The position numbers and the translations under genes are program-made. DNA of 64,000 bases from assembly GCF_046614695.1 (NCBI RefSeq), contig NZ_JBKKHQ010000008.1, positions 124,001-188,000 on the forward strand, read 5' to 3'. Source of the DNA: Pokkaliibacter sp046614695. GTDB taxonomy: Bacteria > Pseudomonadota > Gammaproteobacteria > Pseudomonadales > Balneatricaceae. Below the pieces are notes generated by a model. It did not search any database. It was not told where the DNA came from and saw only the letters and a program-made list of their open reading frames with translations. Positions 16,867 to 26,137 of this stretch are shown piece after piece. The first letter of the stretch is position 1. Each line of letters opens with the position of its first letter.

Positions 16867-19011
16867 ATGTCTGTCGCGGAAGAGTTAGAACGCGATAATC
16901 AGCAAGCCGTGTATGACCCGTTACTGGATTGTCTTCTGGTTTTATGTCGACGTAACGGTATTGCTAAAACACGTGATCAGCTGATTACTGGTTTGCCTAT
17001 CAAAGACCAGCGTCTGAGCATCGATTTATTTGCTCGTGCTGCTGAGCGCGCCGGGCTTAAAAGTCATGTCGCTCGTGGCCAGTTTGATCAGATCAGCGCA
17101 TTGTCATTTCCTGTCATTCTGATGATGAAAGACGGCGATGCTTGCGTCATGGTTGAGAAAGATGGCTCAAACGCTGGAATCATATTTCCGGCGCAGCCAA
17201 ATGACGTTATCTCGGTCGAGCTCGAAGAGCTTAAGAAAAACTTCTCGGGTGTCTACATCCTGGCGCGCAAGGAATACCGAGCCAGCCGTAATCGTGAAGT
17301 GCATCAGGTTTCTGAGCGCCACTGGTTCTGGGGCACTTTAGAGCGCTACAAGCCTGTTTACCGGGATGTTCTGATCGGCAGCTTGTTTATCAACATGATT
17401 GCGCTGATCAGCCCCTTGTTCACCATGAACGTTTATGACCGCGTTGTACCGAACCAGGCCTTTGATACTCTGTGGGTGCTGGCGCTGGGAATGGGGCTCG
17501 CTTACATCATGGACTTCACCCTCAAGAGTGTCCGCGCCCACTTTCTGGAAGTGACCGGTAAGAAGATTGATGTTGTGCTGTCTTCGAAACTGTTTGAGCA
17601 GACGCTGAATCTCAAACTGAAGGCCAAGCCCGGCTCTGTCGGCAGTTATGCGTCGAATCTGCGAGAGTTCGATTCGGTGCGTAACTTCTTCACCTCCGCC
17701 TCAATGGTCACGCTAATCGATTTCCCTTTCTCGATTCTGGCTCTGATAACGATCGGCTGGATTTCTCCCTGGATGATGATCGTTCCCGGTATTGCCATGC
17801 CAATGGTGTTTCTCTATGGCTGGTGGGTGCGAAAGCCCATCATGGCGGCGATGGAGCATGTCTATAGCTCCGGATCGCAGAAAAATGCGGTATTGATCGA
17901 GAGCCTTACGGGGCTTGAAACGCTGCGTATTCTGGGAGGCGAGAGCTGGGCGCAGCGCAAGTGGGAAGCCGCTGTGGCTCACTCCAGCAATTGGGGAATC
18001 AAGGCGAAGGCCTGGACATCTTCTGTTGGTCACGTTTCTGCGATTATTCAGCAGTTCGCGACGATCTGTACGGTCATTGTCGGTGTGTATCTTATCTCCG
18101 AACAAGAAATGTCGATGGGTGGGCTGATTGCTTCTGTCATTCTGACTACTCGTGCCATTCTGCCAATGGCCCAGGCAGCTGGTCTGCTGGCGAATTATCA
18201 GCAAACCCAACTGTCGTTAAATGGTCTTGAGGAGATCATGAAGCGGCCTGTGGAGAATGATCCAAATCGTGAGTTTGTTGAGCGCCAGCATTTTGATGGT
18301 GATATTGAATTCATTAACGTGAGCTTTACCTATCCGGATCAGGAGCAAAAAGCCCTTGAGGGCATCAATCTCAAGATTAACAAGGGTGAGAAAGTCGCCG
18401 TTATAGGCAAGATTGGCTCAGGCAAATCAACACTGGGCCGTTTGATTATGGGGCTTTATGAGCCTGAAGATGGCTCGGTACGCATTGATGGGATTGATAC
18501 CAAGCAGATCAGTATCTCGGATCTACGCCGTGGCGTGGGCTTTGTGCCGCAAGATATCACCCTGTTCTCTGGCACCCTGAAAGAAAACTTACTGGTTGGC
18601 TCCCCCATGGCGACGGACAGCGAGCTGATTCGGGCGTCTGTGCTCTCAGGGGTTTCTGAGTTTGTGAACCTGCACCCCAAAGGTTTCGACATGATGGTCG
18701 GTGAGCGTGGTGAAGGTCTTTCCGGTGGACAGCGCCAGTGTATTGGTCTTGCCCGTGCCCTGATAAGTGATCCCGCTGTCTATGTCCTGGATGAACCTAC
18801 CAATGCGATGGACTCCAGTACGGAAGAGCGTTTTAAAAAGCAGCTGAGTAGTTTGCTGGCTGACAAAACGCTGGTGCTCGTAACTCACAAGTCGTCGCTG
18901 CTGTCTCTGGTTGATCGCGTAGTTATTGTTCACCAAGGCAAGATTGTTGCTGATGGGCCGAAAGATGCTGTGCTTGAAGCTTTGAAGCATGGCCGGTTGA
19001 AGGTGGGTTAA
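16867..19011 (+). CDS. Type I secretion ABC transporter, LapB/HlyB-like
   Basis: The 714-residue inner-membrane ATPase drives export of an unfolded RTX-type substrate. Residues 1-130 form a C39-peptidase-like domain used for substrate docking. Its conserved peptidase cysteine is not in place, as in LapB/HlyB. Transmembrane segments span about 160-430. The ATPase domain has Walker A GKIGSGKST near 514, the Q-loop FVPQDITLFSG, the signature LSGGQRQ near 618 and Walker B VYVLDEPT near 639. The gene is followed after three bases by the HlyD-type adaptor. No adhesin or toxin substrate gene lies in the window. Confidence 0.93.
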   Translation: MSVAEELERDNQQAVYDPLLDCLLVLCRRNGIAKTRDQLITGLPIKDQRLSIDLFARAAERAGLKSHVARGQFDQISALSFPVILMMKDGDACVMVEKDGSNAGIIFPAQPNDVISVELEELKKNFSGVYILARKEYRASRNREVHQVSERHWFWGTLERYKPVYRDVLIGSLFINMIALISPLFTMNVYDRVVPNQAFDTLWVLALGMGLAYIMDFTLKSVRAHFLEVTGKKIDVVLSSKLFEQTLNLKLKAKPGSVGSYASNLREFDSVRNFFTSASMVTLIDFPFSILALITIGWISPWMMIVPGIAMPMVFLYGWWVRKPIMAAMEHVYSSGSQKNAVLIESLTGLETLRILGGESWAQRKWEAAVAHSSNWGIKAKAWTSSVGHVSAIIQQFATICTVIVGVYLISEQEMSMGGLIASVILTTRAILPMAQAAGLLANYQQTQLSLNGLEEIMKRPVENDPNREFVERQHFDGDIEFINVSFTYPDQEQKALEGINLKINKGEKVAVIGKIGSGKSTLGRLIMGLYEPEDGSVRIDGIDTKQISISDLRRGVGFVPQDITLFSGTLKENLLVGSPMATDSELIRASVLSGVSEFVNLHPKGFDMMVGERGEGLSGGQRQCIGLARALISDPAVYVLDEPTNAMDSSTEERFKKQLSSLLADKTLVLVTHKSSLLSLVDRVVIVHQGKIVADGPKDAVLEALKHGRLKVG

Positions 19012-19014
19012 ATC

Positions 19015-20355
19015 ATGGGAATGCATCTGCCAAAACTTAACCGCCATACCGAGCAGGACGAAGTGCAGCTCTCATTTGCATCGGACCTGGCTGAAGCGTT
19101 GAAGAACCAGAACGTTGAACGGGGTAAGTGGATTTACTGGTCCATTATTTGTCTGATCATTGTTGCCATCGCGTGGGCTTATTTTGCCAAACTGGATGAA
19201 ATTACCCGAGGTCAGGCCAAGGTCATCCCTTCCAATCAACTGCAAACCATTCAGAACCTTGAGGGCGGTATTGTCTCTGAAATCCTGGTCAAAGAAGGCC
19301 AGAAAGTCAGTAAAGGCGACGTTCTGGTTCGTATTGATGCGACCCGTTTTAACGCCAGTTTTCAGGAAAACGTTCAGAAGAAAAATGCCCTTGAAGCCAA
19401 AATTGCACGTTTGCAGGCAGAAGTTAATGGCAAAGACTTTGTGCCAAAAGGGGATAGCGAATACTGGAAGCAGGAGCAGAACTTTTTCGAGATTCGCCAG
19501 CGAGGCCTCAAAGAAAGCCTTTCCACACTTGAGTATCAGGTTGAGCAAAAGCAGCGTGAGTTGGAAGAAGCGAGAACCAAACTGGGCCAGCAGCAGCGCA
19601 GTTATGGCCTGATTTTAAAAGAGTTGAATATCACCAAACCGCTGGCCGAAAAAGGCGTTGTCTCTGAGGTCGATTTGTTGCGCTTACAGCGAGATGCCAA
19701 TGATGCAGCGGGTGAAATTTCCGGTTTGAAAGTTGCGATTCCCCGTCTGCAGGCGGCAGTTGATGAAGCTAAACAGAAAATGGAGGAGCAGAAAGTTGCC
19801 TTCAAACAGGATGCTCAGAAAGATCTTAACGATGCGATTGCTCAATATCGTCCGCTGGAGGAAATGCAAGGCGCGCTGCAGGACCAGGTTAAACGTACGA
19901 CGGTACGAGCTCCGGTGGATGGTATTGTCCAGCGTATCCTGGTGAATACCGTTGGAGGGGTGGTGCAGCCGGGTATGGATATTATTGAGATCGTGCCCAC
20001 CGATGAGAATCTGCTGATTGAGGCGAAAATCCGGCCTTCAGACATTGCTTATCTGCACCCGGGTCAAATGGCGCAAGTGCGGTTTACCGCCTATGATTTT
20101 GCTACTTACGGCGGGTTGAAAGCAGAATTAATCAATATCAGTCCTGATACGGTCAAAGACGAAGAAGACCGAGAGTCTTACTACATCGTTCGTCTGCGTA
20201 CTCTGGAAAATCATCTGGGAAAAGGGGATGAAAAATTGCCCATCATTCCCGGTATGACCGCAACTGTTGATATCAAGACCGGTAAAAAGACCGTGTTGGA
20301 TTATTTGCTCAAGCCGGTATTCCGAGCAAAAGAGACTGCATTGAGGGAGCGCTAG
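19015..20355 (+). CDS. Type I secretion membrane-fusion protein, LapC/HlyD-like
   Basis: The 446-residue adaptor links the ABC transporter to TolC. A short cytoplasmic N-terminus precedes one membrane segment (WIYWSIICLIIVAIAWAYFA, about 39-58). The lipoyl-like half motif LEGGIVSEILVKEGQKVSKG comes next, then a long coiled coil (about 120-290), the second lipoyl half (TTVRAPVDGIVQRILV) and a beta-barrel ending PIIPGMTATVDIKTGKKTVL. That ending is the HlyD-family C-terminal signature. It is three bases from the ABC gene and two bases from the regulator gene. Confidence 0.93.
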   Translation: MGMHLPKLNRHTEQDEVQLSFASDLAEALKNQNVERGKWIYWSIICLIIVAIAWAYFAKLDEITRGQAKVIPSNQLQTIQNLEGGIVSEILVKEGQKVSKGDVLVRIDATRFNASFQENVQKKNALEAKIARLQAEVNGKDFVPKGDSEYWKQEQNFFEIRQRGLKESLSTLEYQVEQKQRELEEARTKLGQQQRSYGLILKELNITKPLAEKGVVSEVDLLRLQRDANDAAGEISGLKVAIPRLQAAVDEAKQKMEEQKVAFKQDAQKDLNDAIAQYRPLEEMQGALQDQVKRTTVRAPVDGIVQRILVNTVGGVVQPGMDIIEIVPTDENLLIEAKIRPSDIAYLHPGQMAQVRFTAYDFATYGGLKAELINISPDTVKDEEDRESYYIVRLRTLENHLGKGDEKLPIIPGMTATVDIKTGKKTVLDYLLKPVFRAKETALRER

Positions 20356-20357
20356 CT

Positions 20358-20990
20358 GTGGATCTGGTTCTTAGTCGGAATGAATCGGTCAAGACCAAGC
20401 TTGGCCAATGCCTTGTGCATGGGACTACCTTGCTGACAAGCCCGGAGGGTGTGTCGGGCGAGGCAATTAAGGTGGTCTGGTTACACGTTCATCCAGGTGA
20501 TGATGTGTCATCTCGTTTAGGTGCTGTTACTCAGCGCTTTACTGCTGCCCGAGTCGTGGTGCTGTCGAATATCCCTTCGGATGCCGAAGGAATGCAGGCC
20601 ATCATTGCCGGTGCTTCAGGATATATGAATGCCCTGGCTCGTACGGATGTGTATGAGCAGGTTCGCCAGACGGTAGTTTCAGGTCACGTATGGCTGGGGC
20701 AATCGCTGTTATTGGAAATGGTCAGGCAGATGGGAAGAACCCTCGTGCCCAAGGCAGATACGGAGATCAGGCTATCTGAAAGAGAGCAGTTACTAGTCAG
20801 ACATTTGGGTAAAGGTTTGAGTAATCAGGCCATCGCTGAAGCCATCGGGCTCTCAGAACAAACGATAAAAAATCAACTAAGTGCACTTTACCGGAAATAT
20901 AACGTGAAGGACCGGCTATCTCTGATCATGGCGTTGGGAAACCTGCAGGCCAGGGACTTCGGAGCACAAGCAGCACGGGGAGGCGAATAG
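20358..20990 (+). CDS. LuxR/NarL-type regulator with degenerate receiver
   Basis: The 210-residue protein starts at GTG with GAGGGAG upstream. The C-terminal helix-turn-helix (LSEREQLLVRHLGKGLSNQA, then IGLSEQTIKNQLSALYRKYN) is a clear LuxR/NarL DNA-binding domain. The N-terminal 120 residues have the receiver-like end GASGYMNALA. They lack the early acidic pair and show WLHV where the phospho-accepting aspartate should be. It is therefore probably not activated by standard phosphorylation. It lies between the HlyD-like and TolC-like genes, so it probably controls this secretion system. The signal is unknown. Confidence 0.82.
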   Translation: MDLVLSRNESVKTKLGQCLVHGTTLLTSPEGVSGEAIKVVWLHVHPGDDVSSRLGAVTQRFTAARVVVLSNIPSDAEGMQAIIAGASGYMNALARTDVYEQVRQTVVSGHVWLGQSLLLEMVRQMGRTLVPKADTEIRLSEREQLLVRHLGKGLSNQAIAEAIGLSEQTIKNQLSALYRKYNVKDRLSLIMALGNLQARDFGAQAARGGE

Positions 20991-20991
20991 G

Positions 20992-22710
20992 GTGAACCAT
21001 TCCAATAAGGCTTTTAGACTGAGCCTGTTAACACTATCCATTCTGGGCTTCGGCCAGGCTAATGCAGACACCTTGGAGCAGGTTATCAAGGACAATGTCT
21101 ACAAAAGCCCGCTCGTAGAACAGGCAAAATATGACCACCAGACTGACAAGCAGGCGATTCGCGAAGCGCGTTCAGGCTATCTGCCAACGATCGATCTGAA
21201 TCTGGCTGCGGGTCGTGAGAAAACCGAAAAGCTTAACGGTAATACCGTTAACGACATTATGACCCGTCGCGAAGCTTCTTTGACGTTAAGTCAGACGTTG
21301 TTCGACGGTTTCCAGACCAGTTCGGAAGTAGCGCGTCAAACAGCTGCAGCAGATGCTTCAGCCCTACAGCTGGATGGTCAGACTGATAGCGTGGCCCTGC
21401 AGATTGCCAGTGCCTATCTGAATGTTTATCGCCGTAACCAGCTGCTGTTGCTTGCCCAGGAAAACCTGTCCAAGCACCAGAGTATTTACGACCAGATTCA
21501 GCAACGTCGCCAGTCTGGTGTGGCGTCTCAGGCCGAACTTGCTCAGGCTGAAACCCGCCTTGCATTGGCGCAGGCCAATGTCATCTCCGCGCGAAATAAC
21601 CTGAGCGATGAGAAGGCGACCTACATGCAGGTGGTTGGTGTTGAGCCTAATGACACCGTGTTCCCTGATTTTAATGAAGCCTTGCTGCCACAGTCTGAAG
21701 ATGCGGCGGTAGCCCTTGCTCTGGATAGCAACAAGATCCTTCAGTCTGCTAACTCTGATATTGAAGAAGCGCAGGCGCAGGTGAAATCACGTAATGGCTC
21801 TTTCTTCCCGCGGGTAACCTTTGAAGTTAGCCGTAACTGGGATGAAAACGTGGATGGCGTCCGTGGTGAGGATGCTGACTACATGGCGATGGTCCGTATG
21901 AACTATAACCTGTTCAATGGTGGTGCGGATTCTTCCCGACATAAGCAGGCCATTCAGCAGGTCAGTAAAGCCAAATCCGTGCGTGACCAGACCTACCGTG
22001 AAGTCATTCAGACCACGCAGCTTTCCTGGTCTGCCTATGATTTGCTCAAGCAGCAGATTCCCTATTATGAAGGTCAGGTTCGTTCTGCGGAGCAGACTCG
22101 TGAACTGTACAAACAACAGTTCAACCTGGGACAGCGCTCATTGCTGGACTTGCTGGACTCCGAGAATGAGCTGTTTGAAGCTCGCAACTCTTTGGTGGGG
22201 GCGCAGGCTGACTTCCGCTACGCTGAGTACCGCTTGCTGGCGGCTTCTTCACAGCTGATGGTAGGTATTGAGACCCCCGATAAGGTAATGACGGGTTCTG
22301 ACACGGTTGCTGATACAGCAGCAATGCCAGTTGCTGAAACTCCTGTCGAGCCACAGACTGCTGCGCCAGCGGATGCTGACTATGATGCGGTTAAGTCTGA
22401 ACTGAATGCCTGGCAAACAGCTTGGGAAGGTAAGGATATTAACGCTTACATTGCTCAGTACACCGATGACTTTGCGCCAGCTAACCAAACCCATGCTCAG
22501 TGGGTAAAAGAGCGTACTTCGCGACTGGCTTATCCAAAATGGATCAAGGTTGAGATTGGCGATCCGCAGATCTCCGTGATGGGTGACCGTGCTGTCGTTC
22601 GTTTTAGCCAGCACTATACTGCCAATCATTACGAAGATAATGTGATGAAAGAGCTGATGATGGTCCGTCAGGGCGATCAGTGGAAGATTGCTGAGGAGAT
22701 GTCGCTGTAA
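20992..22710 (+). CDS. TolC-family outer-membrane channel with C-terminal NTF2-like domain
   Basis: The 572-residue protein starts at GTG, one base after the regulator stop, with GGGGAGG upstream. A signal peptide is cut after GQANA. Residues about 26-430 are a TolC/AggA-type channel protomer: SGYLPTIDLNLAAG, LTLSQTLFDGFQTS, GVASQAELAQAETRLALAQA, NYNLFNGG and FNLGQRSLLDLLDSENELFE. An Ala/Pro linker (about 440-465) leads to an extra domain of roughly 105 residues: ELNAWQTAWEGKDINAYIAQ, RFSQHYTANHYEDN, GDQWKIAEE. The same domain occurs in the neighbouring YkuD protein (24293-25783). Ordinary TolC proteins lack it. It should sit in the periplasm. Confidence 0.9.
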   Translation: MNHSNKAFRLSLLTLSILGFGQANADTLEQVIKDNVYKSPLVEQAKYDHQTDKQAIREARSGYLPTIDLNLAAGREKTEKLNGNTVNDIMTRREASLTLSQTLFDGFQTSSEVARQTAAADASALQLDGQTDSVALQIASAYLNVYRRNQLLLLAQENLSKHQSIYDQIQQRRQSGVASQAELAQAETRLALAQANVISARNNLSDEKATYMQVVGVEPNDTVFPDFNEALLPQSEDAAVALALDSNKILQSANSDIEEAQAQVKSRNGSFFPRVTFEVSRNWDENVDGVRGEDADYMAMVRMNYNLFNGGADSSRHKQAIQQVSKAKSVRDQTYREVIQTTQLSWSAYDLLKQQIPYYEGQVRSAEQTRELYKQQFNLGQRSLLDLLDSENELFEARNSLVGAQADFRYAEYRLLAASSQLMVGIETPDKVMTGSDTVADTAAMPVAETPVEPQTAAPADADYDAVKSELNAWQTAWEGKDINAYIAQYTDDFAPANQTHAQWVKERTSRLAYPKWIKVEIGDPQISVMGDRAVVRFSQHYTANHYEDNVMKELMMVRQGDQWKIAEEMSL

Positions 22711-22736
22711 GCGGCATTCTCTGAGAGTGATGAACG

Positions 22737-22763
22737 AAAAAGCCACCCTTGGGTGGCTTTTTT
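22737..22763. terminator. Bidirectional terminator between tolC and M99 genes
   Basis: AAAAAGCCACCC and GGGTGGCTTTTTT form a strong stem with a TT loop, with A and T runs on both sides. It serves the convergent genes on both strands. Confidence 0.9.
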
Positions 22764-22811
22764 ATTGAGTGGTATGAGTGAACTGATACTTCGGTATACA
22801 ACAGGCCTGGT

Positions 22812-24296
22812 TTATCGGGAAATCTCAATCCAGGCTTGTCCCATCGGCTGTCCTGAAGCATTGCTGGCAATCACAGGATAGCGGTTACCCTGACCACTTT
22901 CGGAATATTGCCTCAGGAAATGAGACTTGCCGACTTGAATCAGGTAGCCCCGATCGTCGTGGTTTACGGGTGTTTCGGGTAACCAGCCGCGCAGGTTGAG
23001 CTGAATACCATCATCGTTGCTGCCGTTAGTGAAGCTGGTGATAAGTTCCAGAGTATCGTTAGCGGAAACCTGTAGTGTTTCGTTTTCCATAACCACACGA
23101 TTCTGGCCGTTTACACTAATGACAAAGACGCGCTGATCACCGGGGCGATGTTGTTTGGCATTATCTTGCTGGCGTTTCGCATACTCGCTGGAGTCGAGTG
23201 TTCGAACGTTAATGCTGCCGAATTTCTGGCCTTCCTTGCGGAAGACGACTTGGGTGTCGCTGTCGATTTTGACATCATTCATCGCATCATTGAGATTACC
23301 CAGTCCCAGAATATCGACGGTCACACCGCGCTGGTAGTCAGAACCGACCTGAGTGACTTTCACCGTATCGCCCTTGTGAATATAAAGGGTGTCCTGATCC
23401 TTCAGCGTTTCGGTTTTGCCATCCACCTGAAATTCTGCGAAATGCAGGGCAGAGTTTGCGACCAATACTTTAGGTGTCTCCGGCACTATGCCGAGGCGTT
23501 CCATGAAAGCGTTGATAACCAGATTGTGGTAACGAATCTTGTCTGTCAGTGAAGGCAGGTTTTTGGAGGCCTCGACACCGAAAGCAGGGAGACACTCTTT
23601 GCGAAGAGCATAGAAAGTCGCTGTCTTGCGCATTTCCGTGTAAGGGGTATCCGGGTCTGCTGTGCGGGTGTTAAAGAAGTGCAGGTAGTGATCCTTGTTC
23701 TCAATCTGTTTGTTAACTTCTTCAAGAACACCATTGGCCATCTCGCCGAGCTTCAGATCCGAACCATTGCTGCACTGATAGTCGTCAGCATCAGCAATCA
23801 AGGACTGGCCGTAGCGATTTGGGTTGCGCAGGCTGTCGATATAAACCGGGGAGTGGAAACCCCAGCCATCGTGCAAGTGCAGGAACAAATCTGCCTTGGA
23901 CATCAGAATTTTCAGTTGGTTGACGACCTGTAGCATGGGGCCGTTCTGCGCATCATCATGAAACTGGCGGTTCATATCGCCGTCAGGGCCACGGTCGCCA
24001 AGAATGATGGACTTGAGGTTGGCGCGCGGGACAACGATCAGGTTGCCCTTTTCCAGTTCGAGGTCGGGGTATAAGTCCGCAGACAAATAACCGCCCGGTT
24101 CATCACCCTGAATACCGCCTATCAAGAGCAGAGTTTTGCCATCCTGCCGGCCATTCACGTAATAGACATTGAGCTCGTAATCCGAACCGGGAAAGAACAC
24201 TTCGTGGTGTCGGCCGGGACGGGTTTCGGCATGGGCAGTCATTTGACAGAGCAGGGCTGTTCCAAGGGCGAGGGCAGCACGAGTAATCAACTTCAT
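22812..24296 (-). CDS. M99-family murein tripeptide carboxypeptidase, Csd4/Pgp1-like
   Basis: The 494-residue exported protein (signal peptide cut after MTAHA) has a carboxypeptidase fold at about 30-270. The metal motif is GGIQGDEPGG, with glutamine in place of the usual M14 histidine. This is the hallmark of Helicobacter Csd4, where Gln, Glu and a later His hold zinc. The matching His lies in LFLHLHDGWGFHSPVY, and MNRQFHDD fits the substrate-binding block. Csd4/Pgp1 trims peptidoglycan tripeptides to dipeptides and sets helical shape. The C-terminal half (about 280-494) contains Ig-like strand-rich repeats. It overlaps the YkuD gene by four bases (ATGA), so the pair is co-translated. Function is by homology. 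Confidence 0.85.
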   Translation of the reverse strand: MKLITRAALALGTALLCQMTAHAETRPGRHHEVFFPGSDYELNVYYVNGRQDGKTLLLIGGIQGDEPGGYLSADLYPDLELEKGNLIVVPRANLKSIILGDRGPDGDMNRQFHDDAQNGPMLQVVNQLKILMSKADLFLHLHDGWGFHSPVYIDSLRNPNRYGQSLIADADDYQCSNGSDLKLGEMANGVLEEVNKQIENKDHYLHFFNTRTADPDTPYTEMRKTATFYALRKECLPAFGVEASKNLPSLTDKIRYHNLVINAFMERLGIVPETPKVLVANSALHFAEFQVDGKTETLKDQDTLYIHKGDTVKVTQVGSDYQRGVTVDILGLGNLNDAMNDVKIDSDTQVVFRKEGQKFGSINVRTLDSSEYAKRQQDNAKQHRPGDQRVFVISVNGQNRVVMENETLQVSANDTLELITSFTNGSNDDGIQLNLRGWLPETPVNHDDRGYLIQVGKSHFLRQYSESGQGNRYPVIASNASGQPMGQAWIEISR

Positions 24297-25783
24297 TTCA
24301 GGGCTTTCCAGGTCTCGTCTACGATGGCGAAGGAGCCAGGGCAGCCTTCCAGCGTTAAGGTTTTGATACCGTCATCGGCGTAGCTATTACTGGTGTAGTG
24401 CTGAGTAAAGCTGACCTGATAACGGTTGGGTTGAACCTGATGTACTTTCAGATTCTCGTAGGTGATCTGCTGTTGGGGGCGCTCGGCAAAAATACCGCTT
24501 TTATAGTCCTTCCAGTCTGCCAGCGTCTTGCCGCCCTTATAGGTAAAGTTCGGGCTGTAGTACTGCAGATAATTGAAGATCTCGTTGTTGTTCCAGGACT
24601 TCATCCACTTGGCAACGAAGTCACTTGCTTCCGCAGTAAGGATGCCATCCGTCGACAGTGGCGTGCTGTCTTCAGCTACCAGACTCAGCTTGTCACCTTC
24701 GGGCTTGAAGAACAGGCGTTTGCTGTCCAGTGAGAAAAGGTTGGCAGCACAGTATTGCTGGCGGAAATCAAATACGACCTGATTGCCATCTTCTTTGAAG
24801 GCGTGAACATCGGTGACCTTGATCTGACGCTCCGGGAACATTTCGGCCAAGCGCTTTTTGCGGTCAACCCATTGCTCGCGGTTAAGGCCGTCAGCGCCAC
24901 GGAAGTCCGGATGCAGCATTTTGGCGACGGCGCTAATGTCCGCGTTGCTCCATTCTTTAATGAACGCATCAAGCTGACCCAGCATGGAGGCCCGGCGCTT
25001 GGCATAAGCGCTTGGTGTCATAAACTCGGTCTTTGGAGTAATGACTACGGTGGTCCCGGCAGTCAGAATTGGCTGCAGGTAATCTATCTCGTTGTTCTCA
25101 AAGGCAACGCAGCCGCGTGTGGCCACTTTGGTGGGATCATCATCATCCCGGCCATGCAGCCAGATGCCGGAACCATTACGACCTTCAATACGATCTAACG
25201 GGTTAGGGTAGTCGAGAGGAAACGCTCCATGTCCATAGACAGGCAGCAGGCTTTGGTCCGGAATAAAGTGGGTGATACGGTAAACCCCTTCAGGCGTACG
25301 CATGTCTCCTTCACTGACTTTATCGCCGTCTTTCTGGCCAAACTGCAGGTTCTTGAAGGTGCGGATAATCGTTGGGGTGTCGTTCTTCACCTTAATGAGG
25401 TAAGCCTCCTTGCGAAACTTATCCACAAGGATGTCGGTTTGCTCCTCAGGAGAACGGGAGAAAATATGCCCCGGAATAGTCGCTTCTTCAGCCGCTGCCT
25501 TTGGTGCAACGCTCTTTGCTGGCTTGGCGTCAGGGATTTTGGTCTGAGCTTGATGGCTGGCTGGATTCGTCGCTGCAGCCAGCTTTGCAGGTGCGCTGTG
25601 CTGATTACTGCTGGCCGGTTTTGCGCCTGAGGTGTCAACCTCAATCACCTTCACTCCCTGATTGGTCGGAGAGGTGGTAGCTGCCTGAGAAGAGGTACTG
25701 ATGAGAGCGACAGAGATGGCCAGTGGTAGGCTGGCAAGTGCAGGTAACCACCCGCGACTGTCATGTTTAGCTGCTTTGTCCAT
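24293..25783 (-). CDS. YkuD L,D-transpeptidase/carboxypeptidase with two NTF2-like domains, Csd6/Pgp2-like
   Basis: The 496-residue exported protein (start MDKAAKHDSR; signal cut after SSQA) has an Ala/Pro/Lys linker to about residue 95. The YkuD domain follows, with GVYRITHFIP, SGIWLHGRDDDDP and the catalytic block ATRGCVAFENNEID. Two NTF2-like domains come next; the last contains VSFTQHYTSNSYADD, matching the tail of the TolC protein. Helicobacter Csd6 and Campylobacter Pgp2 have this YkuD+NTF2 plan and cut tetrapeptides to tripeptides, the substrate of Csd4/Pgp1. The overlapping M99 gene supports that role. A true transpeptidase activity is the main alternative. Confidence 0.85.
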   Translation of the reverse strand: MDKAAKHDSRGWLPALASLPLAISVALISTSSQAATTSPTNQGVKVIEVDTSGAKPASSNQHSAPAKLAAATNPASHQAQTKIPDAKPAKSVAPKAAAEEATIPGHIFSRSPEEQTDILVDKFRKEAYLIKVKNDTPTIIRTFKNLQFGQKDGDKVSEGDMRTPEGVYRITHFIPDQSLLPVYGHGAFPLDYPNPLDRIEGRNGSGIWLHGRDDDDPTKVATRGCVAFENNEIDYLQPILTAGTTVVITPKTEFMTPSAYAKRRASMLGQLDAFIKEWSNADISAVAKMLHPDFRGADGLNREQWVDRKKRLAEMFPERQIKVTDVHAFKEDGNQVVFDFRQQYCAANLFSLDSKRLFFKPEGDKLSLVAEDSTPLSTDGILTAEASDFVAKWMKSWNNNEIFNYLQYYSPNFTYKGGKTLADWKDYKSGIFAERPQQQITYENLKVHQVQPNRYQVSFTQHYTSNSYADDGIKTLTLEGCPGSFAIVDETWKALK

Positions 25784-26137
25784 AGGCAGTAGCTGATTCT
25801 TCCGCACAATTAGGTAAACCGGGATGCCCACTTGCCCGTGACAGCAGAGTTAGATCAGAGTCTTTTGCTGTATCGATAGCAACGCCATTCTTGTGATGTC
25901 AGAGGGCCTCGCTACGTACTGGAAGGACGTTGAAGGGTGAGACTGCCTCGGGGCATTCATCCACCGAGTATTCAGGGACGAGCCGGTATTGGTTTCAAAC
26001 TGTTTGCGGCATTCTACCTGTGGGTATCTATGGCAGCAAACGCTAAATCACTGTGGCGGCAAATGTGATTGTTGTTCCATTTTTTCATGGGCTATAGTTC
26101 ATTGGTGACGCGGCTTTATGCCGACAGCGGGGGACAA
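25784..26137. other. Divergent intergenic region, shape genes versus mevalonate side
   Basis: This 354-base gap holds the promoter-like pair at 26069-26098 for the plus-strand genes. No other gene or clear dyad is seen; the promoter of the YkuD-M99 pair must lie in its left part. Confidence 0.5.
26069..26098 (+). promoter_or_regulatory. Possible sigma-70 promoter before the micro-ORF and mevalonate region
   Basis: TTGTTG (26069-26074) and TATAGT (26093-26098) are 18 bases apart, about 40 bases upstream of the micro-ORF. Confidence 0.4.
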
